From NCBI RefSeq assembly GCF_937898475.1, contig NZ_CALEJS010000015.1, forward strand, positions 186,001 to 250,000: DNA of 64,000 bases. Direction: 5' to 3'. A program made the translations under genes and the position numbers. The notes below the pieces were generated by a model. That model was not told the DNA's origin, did no database searches, and worked only from the letters and a program-made list of their open reading frames with translations. Origin of the DNA: an uncultured Chitinophaga sp. Its GTDB lineage: Bacteria > Bacteroidota > Bacteroidia > Chitinophagales > Chitinophagaceae. Positions 28,297-36,223 of the stretch are shown here, piece after piece. How positions within the stretch are numbered: the first letter of the stretch is position 1; each line of letters opens with the position of its first letter.

Positions 28297-31200
28297 ATGG
28301 AAAAAACAATTGCTACGATTGACAAAAGTAACATTGCCGACGTATTCCCCATGAATGATATTCAGAAAGGGATGGTGCTCTTGTCTATCATGAACCCCGA
28401 GGCAGCCATGTATCACGACCAATTTGTATATTTTGTGCCCCCTATAGACCGGCAGGATGATTTTATACATGCTGTTAAACTGATGATGGAAAAACACCCG
28501 GTGCTGAGAACCGGCTTTGAGCTGGATAATTTCAGCGAAGAGGTGCAGATCGTATATAAGGAAGTGGAGCCCTGGGTGCAGTTTACCGATCTCACAAAGA
28601 ATACCATCGCCGAACAGGAACAATACATTCATGACTATATGGTAAAGGAGCGTTTTAAGGTTTATGACTTTAAAACGCCCCCTTTGTGGAGGATCAACAT
28701 CTTTGCCCTGAATGAAGAGAACAGCGCCTACCTCATCCAGTTCCACCATGCCATTCTGGACGGCTGGAGCCTGGCCTCCCTGAACACCGAATTGTTCAAC
28801 ACCTACGCGCAGCTGAAGGATAATAAAAATTACAAACCGGCGCCCCTGAAAGCTTTCTTTAAAGACCTGGTGATAGAAGAGCTGGCGGAGAAGAACAACG
28901 AAGTGTCGATCAGTTACTGGAAAGAAAAGCTGAAGGACTTTAACCGTCTGGATGTGTTTCACACAGACCGGGTAGACTCCCGGCATCTCAGGGCAAGTCT
29001 GGGGATGGAAAAATCCCTGCGTATGAAAGAACAGGCCGCAAAAGACGGGCTGGCATATAAGAACGTGATCTTTGGCGCTTTTGCCTATGTGTTCAACATG
29101 CTGGCGCTGGAGGATGATTTTGTAATGGGGGTTGTATCCAATAACCGCCCCGCTATTGAAGACGGCGATAAGGTGCTGGGCTGCTTCCTCAACACCCTGC
29201 CTTTAAGGCTGCAGTTTGACAAAGTAAAAGAGCTTAGCTGGATAGAATATTTCCAGCATATAGAAGCGCAGATGCTGGAGCTGAAAGTAAGAGACCGCTC
29301 CACACTGCTGGAGATCACCAAAATAACCGGGCAAAGGGCCGGCGCCGAAAATCCCTTCTTTGATATCATCTTCAACCACATCGATTTTCAGAATGTTTAC
29401 CGGGAACTTACAGGCGCCAAGAGCCAGTTCCAGCAGAAGAAGGGGATAAAGACCCGGAACCATGAGATGAGCAACACTTACCTGGATGTGAACTTCATCG
29501 ATGTACGCAATGGGGAGATGCTCATGGAATACCTGGCTACCCGTGCATTCAAAGCTGATATTACCCTTGAACAGTTCCAGGAATATTTTATGAACGTGCT
29601 GGATTGTTACCTGGAAAACCCCCACCAGAAGGTTAACACCAGCCAGGTTATTCCTGCTGCTGAGAGAGAGAGGCTCCTGCACGGCTTTAATGATACGGAA
29701 AAAGCTTTTGACCTCTCCCTGTCGGCAATAGACCTGTTTCGGCAACAGGCAGCGCAGCATCCGGAAAAGGAAGCATTGGCAGTTAAGGGTAAAGTGTATA
29801 CCTACCGTGAGCTGGATGCGCTTTCCAACCGTTTTGCCAATTACCTGGAAACGCAGGGTAAGATAAACAGGAATGAGCTGGTAGGTCTTAAGATACCCCG
29901 CAGTGAATGGGTGGTGATCGCCATCCTGGCCATCTGGAAATCAGGCGGCGCCTATGTGCCCATTGATCCTAACTACCCGGAGCATCGTACCGCTTATATG
30001 GAGCGGGACAGTAACGCCAGGATCATTGTTAACGCAGATATGATCGCGCAGTTTACCCAGACGCAGGATCAGTACGCTGCTACTTACCAGCCGTCATCCA
30101 CCGCTCCGGACAGCCTGGCTTACATGATCTATACCTCGGGCTCCACCGGCCAGCCTAAAGGCGTAAAGATCGGTCACACGGCCCTGTCCAATTTCATACA
30201 CGCCATGAATGATGCGCTGCAGCTGGGTACTTCAGACCATCTGCTGGCGCTGACCACCATCTCATTTGATATCTCCATACTGGAACTGTTCTGGACCTTA
30301 TGCAATGGCATTAAGATCACCATCGAGAAAGATAATACAGAACTATATGGCTTTGACCGCTGGCTGCAGGGCAATCCTAAAATGGATTTCAGCCTGTTCT
30401 ATTTTGCCAGCCAGAACTTCAATGAGGAAGATAAATACAAACTGCTGCTGGACTCAGCAAAGTACGGAGATGAGAACGGTTTCAGCGCACTCTGGTTGCC
30501 CGAAAGACACTTCCATGAGTTTGGCGGCATCTTCCCCAACCCCTCACTGCTGGCTTCAGCCATAGCCGCTACTACAAAGAATATCCGCATCCACGCAGGC
30601 AGTGTGGTGCTTCCGCTGCATGATACCATCAGGGTGGCAGAAGAATGGTCTGTAGTGGATAATCTTTCAAAAGGACGCGTGGCCCTCGCCATCGCTTCCG
30701 GCTGGCATGCAGACGATTTCGTGTTCAAGCCAGACCATTTCAAGAATCGCCGCGAAGTGATGTATCAGCAGATCCAGGAGCTGAAGCAGCTCTGGAAAGG
30801 CAAGCCCGTAAAACGCATCAACGGCGCAGGGAAGGAAGTTGAATTGAATATCTTTCCCAAGCCCATCCAGCAGGATCTTCCCATCTGGATCACATCTGCA
30901 GGCAGTGCAGATACTTTCAGGAGCGCCGGCAGGATAGGGGCCAACCTGCTTACCCATATGCTGGGACAGGACATCAACGTACTGGAAGAGAACATCAAAG
31001 CCTATAAGGAAGAATTGACGCTGAACGGTTATGACGTGCAGCAGGCCAGCGTTACCCTGATGCTGCATGTTTATATCGGCGATGATATGGAGACCGTGAA
31101 GCGAACAGTGAAAGAGCCTTTCAAAAACTATCTCCGTTCCAGCATTGGTCTGCTGAAAAACCTCCTGGCAGGTATCGGTAAAGCCAGCAATATTGAAGAG

Positions 31201-32520
31201 AACGAACTGGAAGACCTGCTGGAAATGGTGTTTGAACGTTACTGGAACACGTCTGCGCTCTTCGGTACCAAAGAGAGCTGTGGCAGGATGTTGCGCAGAC
31301 TCTACCAGGCAGGCGTTACTGAAATAGGCTGCCTGATAGACTTCGGTATTGAAAATGATAAAGTAATGGCAGGACTGGCGATGCTGAATGAGCTGAAAGA
31401 TGAATTCAAAGGAGGCGGCATTAACCAGGATCAGCACATCACTGCCATGCAGATCACCCCCTCTTACCTGGGGGCCCTGACGGAGGACAATGACTCAGCC
31501 AGGTTCCTGCAATCCTTAAAGCACCTGATCGTTGGCGGGGAGTATTTCCCGGAAAAACTCAAAAAGAAGATACTGGATACCACCACGGCCCGGGTGTATA
31601 ACATGTACGGCCCTACGGAGACTACCATATGGTCTGCTTCCACCAGGGTGGAAACAGAAAAAGGCAATGTGATAGGAAAACCTATCGCCAATACACAGAT
31701 CTACATACTGAATAAAGATCTTCAGCTATGCCCCATCGGCGTTAAAGGCCAGTTATTCATTGGCGGTAAAGGCCTTTCCATGGGATATCATCAGCAGGCA
31801 GCCGCAACCGCTGCAAAATTTATTGAGGCGCCCTTCAATAAAGCGGTAAAGATCTATAATACCGGCGACCTCGCAAGATGGCTGCCGGATGGCACGATCG
31901 AATTCTTCGGAAGGACAGACAGCCAGGTGAAGATCAGGGGCCACCGTATTGAACTGGGCGAAATAGAACACCAGCTGGCGCAGATACCGGGCATAGATGC
32001 CGCTGTAGTGATTGACCGCGAAACAGGCCTCGGACAAAAAGAACTGGCAGCGTATATCGTTGCGGCTGAAAAACTGAAACCGGCAGACTTACGCGCCTAT
32101 TTGTCTGCCAAACTGCCCGCCATTATGGTGCCCGCTTACTTTATCCAGGTAGATGAAATGCCGCTGACCGCAAACGGTAAAGTGAACCGGAAAGCCCTCG
32201 CTGCACTGGAGCACGACCAGGAACAACCCGACCTGGACTATGTAGCGCCCAGGAACCGTACGGAAGAAGAGCTGGCAGAGATCTGGAAAACCATCCTGAA
32301 CAGGAAACAGGTGGGCGTAAAAGACAGCTTCTTTGATATAGGCGGCAACTCACTGAATGTGGTGCGGCTCAGGCGTATCCTGAAGAAAGACATGGGCGTA
32401 TCCATCAGCATAGTTGACCTGTTTAAATACACTACCATAGAGAGCATTGCCAGGGTGATCAACAAAGAAAGGGATGCGGCGGAAAGCGTGGAAGAAAATG
32501 TTGAGGTTTTAAAGTTCTAA
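28297..32520 (+). CDS. NRPS module, C-A(Gly)-PCP with luciferase-like monooxygenase inserted in the A domain
   Basis: The protein has 1407 residues and no TubC-like docking region; the C domain begins almost at once (VFPMNDIQKGM; HHAILDG near 150). The adenylation domain (A3 YTSGSTGQPKG near 612, A5 NMYGPTETT near 1101, A8 near 1203, A10 TANGKVNRK near 1288) carries an inserted luciferase-like monooxygenase at about 694-1036, with LPERHFHEFGG, SVVLPLHDTIRVAEEW and ASGWHADDF. The insertion point, between A4 (FDISILELF) and A5, is the same as in the gene at 819. Unlike that gene there is no methyltransferase between A8 and A10. The pocket reads D-I-L-Q-I-G-M-I-W, glycine-type. The PCP serine is in IGGNSLN near 1352. 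It probably loads glycine and hydroxylates it while PCP-bound. It receives the chain from the trimodular protein 34 bp upstream. Confidence 0.95.
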   Translation: MEKTIATIDKSNIADVFPMNDIQKGMVLLSIMNPEAAMYHDQFVYFVPPIDRQDDFIHAVKLMMEKHPVLRTGFELDNFSEEVQIVYKEVEPWVQFTDLTKNTIAEQEQYIHDYMVKERFKVYDFKTPPLWRINIFALNEENSAYLIQFHHAILDGWSLASLNTELFNTYAQLKDNKNYKPAPLKAFFKDLVIEELAEKNNEVSISYWKEKLKDFNRLDVFHTDRVDSRHLRASLGMEKSLRMKEQAAKDGLAYKNVIFGAFAYVFNMLALEDDFVMGVVSNNRPAIEDGDKVLGCFLNTLPLRLQFDKVKELSWIEYFQHIEAQMLELKVRDRSTLLEITKITGQRAGAENPFFDIIFNHIDFQNVYRELTGAKSQFQQKKGIKTRNHEMSNTYLDVNFIDVRNGEMLMEYLATRAFKADITLEQFQEYFMNVLDCYLENPHQKVNTSQVIPAAERERLLHGFNDTEKAFDLSLSAIDLFRQQAAQHPEKEALAVKGKVYTYRELDALSNRFANYLETQGKINRNELVGLKIPRSEWVVIAILAIWKSGGAYVPIDPNYPEHRTAYMERDSNARIIVNADMIAQFTQTQDQYAATYQPSSTAPDSLAYMIYTSGSTGQPKGVKIGHTALSNFIHAMNDALQLGTSDHLLALTTISFDISILELFWTLCNGIKITIEKDNTELYGFDRWLQGNPKMDFSLFYFASQNFNEEDKYKLLLDSAKYGDENGFSALWLPERHFHEFGGIFPNPSLLASAIAATTKNIRIHAGSVVLPLHDTIRVAEEWSVVDNLSKGRVALAIASGWHADDFVFKPDHFKNRREVMYQQIQELKQLWKGKPVKRINGAGKEVELNIFPKPIQQDLPIWITSAGSADTFRSAGRIGANLLTHMLGQDINVLEENIKAYKEELTLNGYDVQQASVTLMLHVYIGDDMETVKRTVKEPFKNYLRSSIGLLKNLLAGIGKASNIEENELEDLLEMVFERYWNTSALFGTKESCGRMLRRLYQAGVTEIGCLIDFGIENDKVMAGLAMLNELKDEFKGGGINQDQHITAMQITPSYLGALTEDNDSARFLQSLKHLIVGGEYFPEKLKKKILDTTTARVYNMYGPTETTIWSASTRVETEKGNVIGKPIANTQIYILNKDLQLCPIGVKGQLFIGGKGLSMGYHQQAAATAAKFIEAPFNKAVKIYNTGDLARWLPDGTIEFFGRTDSQVKIRGHRIELGEIEHQLAQIPGIDAAVVIDRETGLGQKELAAYIVAAEKLKPADLRAYLSAKLPAIMVPAYFIQVDEMPLTANGKVNRKALAALEHDQEQPDLDYVAPRNRTEEELAEIWKTILNRKQVGVKDSFFDIGGNSLNVVRLRRILKKDMGVSISIVDLFKYTTIESIARVINKERDAAESVEENVEVLKF

Positions 32521-32531
32521 AACTGTGAAAG

Positions 32532-35500
32532 ATGTATAAATCAATTGCTATCATAGGCATTTCATTTGAACTGCCGGGCATCGGGGACTGGGCGGCATTG
32601 TCTCAGTCCCTCAACAGGAAAGATATCAACGTGGGCGCACTGCCGCCGGGAAGACTGCGGGATGTACAGGCGCGATACGGCCCTGTGGACATTGCAGCGG
32701 CGGGCTTCCTGGATCGCATTGACCTGTATGACAACGAATTTTTTGATCAGACGGAACGGGAGGCGATGAAAACATTTCCCGAGCAGCGGCTTTTCCTGCT
32801 GCATGCCATGAGGGCTTTCTATGATGCAGGCTATACGGCAAAAGATATACAGGCATCGCTGACCGGGATATTTTTGTCTCCGGCGCGTTCGCAATATCCT
32901 GCCTACATCAGCGGGCAGTACGATTTCTTCGATACCCTCACCGGTATTGAAGCTACCCGCCTTGCCCGGTTCCTGGACATCCGCGGCCCGATCATGTCAG
33001 TAAATACCACCTGCTCATCTTCGCTGATGGCCATACACAATGCCTGCCTCAGCCTGGAGCACGGGGAGTGCAACATGGCGCTGACCGGAGGTGTTAAACT
33101 GGGTACCATCACCAAAGAGAATGCCGCCACTTTTGTGGTGATCTCCAGGAAAGGCGAGTGCAGGCCCTTTGATAAGGATGCAGACGGGATGATGAACGGG
33201 GAAGGCGCGGTGTGCATGGTACTGAAACGCCTGGAAGATGCGGAAAGGGATGGAGATCCCATCTACGCAACTATAGAGGGGCGTGGTGTTAACCATGGCG
33301 GCGCCAGGATCACCAGCCTCACTGCACCCAGCATTGAAGCACAGAAAGAGGTGATCCTCAAAGCATGGGACAATGCCCGTATCGCACCCGCAGACGTGAA
33401 GTTTATTGAAGCGCATGGCACGGGCACCATCCTCGGAGATCCTATTGAGTTCTCCGGGATCAATGAGGCCTTTGCAGAGAAAGGTATTGCTGCACCCACC
33501 TGTAAGATCAGTTCCGTGAAGGCGCAGGTAGGGCACCTGGATACCATGTGCGGTATGGCGGGCCTGTTACGCGTGGTTGCTGCTTTAAATAACCACGTTA
33601 TCCCCCCGCAGGCAAACTTTGATGTCATCAATGAACATATAGACGAAGCGGGGAGTGCTGTCAGGGTGCAGCGGGAACCGGAATACTGGGAAGACAATAA
33701 AGGACTGAGGGTAGGAGGCGTAAGCAGTTTTGGCTTAACAGGCACCAATGTACACCTGGTCATTGCGCATCGGGAGAAAAATGTGCAACCCGCAGAACCG
33801 GCGCAGCCATATTTCCTGCAGATCAGCGAAACAACCACAGAGCGGCAGGAACAGCAAAAACAAACGCTGATCCGCTTCCTGGAAGAAAATCCATCCGCCA
33901 GCCTCCGGCTGTTCAGCCAGAAGATCAACCGTTTGTATAATGCCGGTAAGCTGAGCGAAGGGATCATTTTTAACACGAGGGAGGAACTGTTAGAGGAGCT
34001 GCGTAAAACAGCAGAAAAGCCCCGGGAAGAAACAGCGTTCCTGCTACTGGACCTTGATCTGCTTAGCTACCCGCCAGCACTGGTGGAGCAGGTGCTGCGG
34101 GAGAACAGCCTCATTAGGAAGAGCTGGGATGATGTGATCGGGGAGACGTACCATCCCGGGCAGATAAAGGACAATAAAGTGAGGAGCGTTTTATTTCAGT
34201 ATGTACTGTACAAATATCTCTTGTCGCTGCTGGGCAATAAGCTGCAGGTAATTGCCAGGCAGGGAGAAAGCGTATTGCAGGCATTGTTGAATAATAAGCT
34301 GCGCCCCGTGGATATCATCAATGATCCAGGCCTTATCCGCTTGAATGAGCACCCGTTTAACCGGCACAATTTTGAACAATATCTTTTCAGGCAGTTTGCC
34401 CGGCAGAAAGTAGTACTGATCGATTTCTCCACCAGTAATGACATGCGTTTTGACGCCGCCCATATCCTCACCGTCGCCGGTGCATTCAATGCAAAAGAGC
34501 GTTACCAGCTTTATAAAACTTTACTGGCAGCCGGCCGGGAACCTTTAAAAGCGCCAAATGTACCGGTTCCCCTGCCGGGTATTCAACTGCCGGTGTACCA
34601 GCTAAAACGGTTCTGGCCGGAGCATCTGACCAATACCGCTGTCACTGAAACGGTGGCAGAGAAGAAGGAAGCCGGGAAAGCACAGCCGCAGGCTGTGATC
34701 AGCCTGGAAGCGATCAGGGAGCGGGTAGTGCCCATATGGAAGCAGCTATTGGAAATGGACGCGGATATCGCCCCTGCTGATGATTTCTTCCTGCTGGGCG
34801 GCGATTCCATATCCGGTCTGGATATGCTATCGATGCTGGACAAGGAATTCAATGGCAAGCTGGTCACCTATGAAGAAATGTATTCTTTTTCCACGCTGGA
34901 AAAACTCTGTGCAGTACTGCATGAGAGACTGAACCCCCAACAGGAGGAAGTGAAAGAAAAACCGGTACTGGTAACCGTTGAGGATACAGCCGCCAGAAAA
35001 GAACGCTATCAACAGTTGCTGAACGCCATTAAGGCCAGTCCTGTGCCCGGCCGGGTAGCTCACCGCGATATCCTGGTTACCGGCGCCACCGGTTTGCTGG
35101 GCTCATTCCTGGTAAAAAAGCTCCTGAATGATACCGGCGCAAATATCGTTTGCCTGGTAAGAGGGAAGGACAATGATGACGCGCTCCGCCGTTTCCAGGA
35201 AATATACAGCAGGAACTTCGGCCTTGGAGAACAGGAGCGGATCAAAGTAGTGAAGGGGGATCTTAATAATGAAGATCTGTTTAAAGATCCGCAGCTGCTG
35301 AGCGCATTGGAAAAAGTGAATACCGTTTATCATGCGGCGGGGTCGCCCGCTTTTGTAGGTAGCCCCAACCTGGAAGAACATATTAATTACAAAGGTACCC
35401 GGCACCTGTTTGACTGGGCCCTCAAGTCAGGCATACAGTATTTCAACTATATTTCAACGATCGGGATCACCGGGCAGGCCATGCCCGCTCACATTGAGGC

Positions 35501-36185
35501 GTTCTATGAAACAGATCTCAACCTCGGGCAGCAGACCGCCAATTTTGTGCATTCAGGCACCAAGCTGCTCGCAGAGGAGTATATCAATAAGCACCGTTCC
35601 GGCAGTATAGCCGTAAATACTTACCGCATTTCCAATATCGGCGGACGCTACCATGACGGCTTTGCGCCTTTCAACATGAATAAGAACCTCATGTACATGA
35701 AACTGCATCGCCTGTATAAAGCAGGGTATTATTCTGATGAATTCCTGGAGTATAACCTGAACCTGAAGATCACACCGGTTGACCTGCTGGCCAATACCAT
35801 CGGCGATCTTTCCTTCTACCGGCATGAGCTGCTGAACACCTTCCATCTCAGCGCTGAGAGAAGCTTTACAGTGCAGGAAATAATACAGGTATTTGAAAAA
35901 AATCAAATTAATTTATCTAAATTAGACCATGACAACTTCCTGGAATACATTGAAAAATGGCAGGAAAGTGCTGAGGAATATACTGTTAGCCTGATGAAGT
36001 ATGGCACCTATGATAAAAGGACCCGTGAAAATAACTATAAGATACTGACAGAGGCAACCAGGTTAACCTTAGAAAAAATCAAGACAGACATTACGTATGA
36101 CCGCCTTGCGTACCTCAATAATGTAGTGCATTACTGCGTTAAAGCGGGCTTTTTAAATGCGAACAACAGTTTGGTAAACCATTAA
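32532..36185 (+). CDS. Terminal PKS/release protein: KS-degenerate AT-ACP-reductase-like (SDR) domain
   Basis: The protein has 1217 residues. The KS (1-415) is intact: Cys161 in TTCSSSL, EAHGTGT and QVGHLD. Residues about 430-690 occupy the AT position and keep its edges: TAFLLLDLDLLSYP where FLFPGQGSQYP is expected, and a post-AT LPVYQLKRFW. The catalytic GHSxG is replaced by RQGES at 576-580 and the middle subdomain is missing, so I call it a dead, shortened AT. The ACP serine is in LGGDSIS near 756. The C-terminal extended SDR has LVTGATGLLG near 845 and the STIGITG strand, like NRPS thioester reductases. The YxxxK motif instead reads H-S-G-T-K, with His1007 and Lys1011. It is the last synthase gene and no thioesterase domain follows, so this domain should release the chain, by reduction or perhaps cyclisation. 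Confidence 0.93.
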   Translation: MYKSIAIIGISFELPGIGDWAALSQSLNRKDINVGALPPGRLRDVQARYGPVDIAAAGFLDRIDLYDNEFFDQTEREAMKTFPEQRLFLLHAMRAFYDAGYTAKDIQASLTGIFLSPARSQYPAYISGQYDFFDTLTGIEATRLARFLDIRGPIMSVNTTCSSSLMAIHNACLSLEHGECNMALTGGVKLGTITKENAATFVVISRKGECRPFDKDADGMMNGEGAVCMVLKRLEDAERDGDPIYATIEGRGVNHGGARITSLTAPSIEAQKEVILKAWDNARIAPADVKFIEAHGTGTILGDPIEFSGINEAFAEKGIAAPTCKISSVKAQVGHLDTMCGMAGLLRVVAALNNHVIPPQANFDVINEHIDEAGSAVRVQREPEYWEDNKGLRVGGVSSFGLTGTNVHLVIAHREKNVQPAEPAQPYFLQISETTTERQEQQKQTLIRFLEENPSASLRLFSQKINRLYNAGKLSEGIIFNTREELLEELRKTAEKPREETAFLLLDLDLLSYPPALVEQVLRENSLIRKSWDDVIGETYHPGQIKDNKVRSVLFQYVLYKYLLSLLGNKLQVIARQGESVLQALLNNKLRPVDIINDPGLIRLNEHPFNRHNFEQYLFRQFARQKVVLIDFSTSNDMRFDAAHILTVAGAFNAKERYQLYKTLLAAGREPLKAPNVPVPLPGIQLPVYQLKRFWPEHLTNTAVTETVAEKKEAGKAQPQAVISLEAIRERVVPIWKQLLEMDADIAPADDFFLLGGDSISGLDMLSMLDKEFNGKLVTYEEMYSFSTLEKLCAVLHERLNPQQEEVKEKPVLVTVEDTAARKERYQQLLNAIKASPVPGRVAHRDILVTGATGLLGSFLVKKLLNDTGANIVCLVRGKDNDDALRRFQEIYSRNFGLGEQERIKVVKGDLNNEDLFKDPQLLSALEKVNTVYHAAGSPAFVGSPNLEEHINYKGTRHLFDWALKSGIQYFNYISTIGITGQAMPAHIEAFYETDLNLGQQTANFVHSGTKLLAEEYINKHRSGSIAVNTYRISNIGGRYHDGFAPFNMNKNLMYMKLHRLYKAGYYSDEFLEYNLNLKITPVDLLANTIGDLSFYRHELLNTFHLSAERSFTVQEIIQVFEKNQINLSKLDHDNFLEYIEKWQESAEEYTVSLMKYGTYDKRTRENNYKILTEATRLTLEKIKTDITYDRLAYLNNVVHYCVKAGFLNANNSLVNH

Positions 36186-36223
36186 GTGTAGCATAAGCAT
36201 ACTATTATCTAATCAAAACAACT

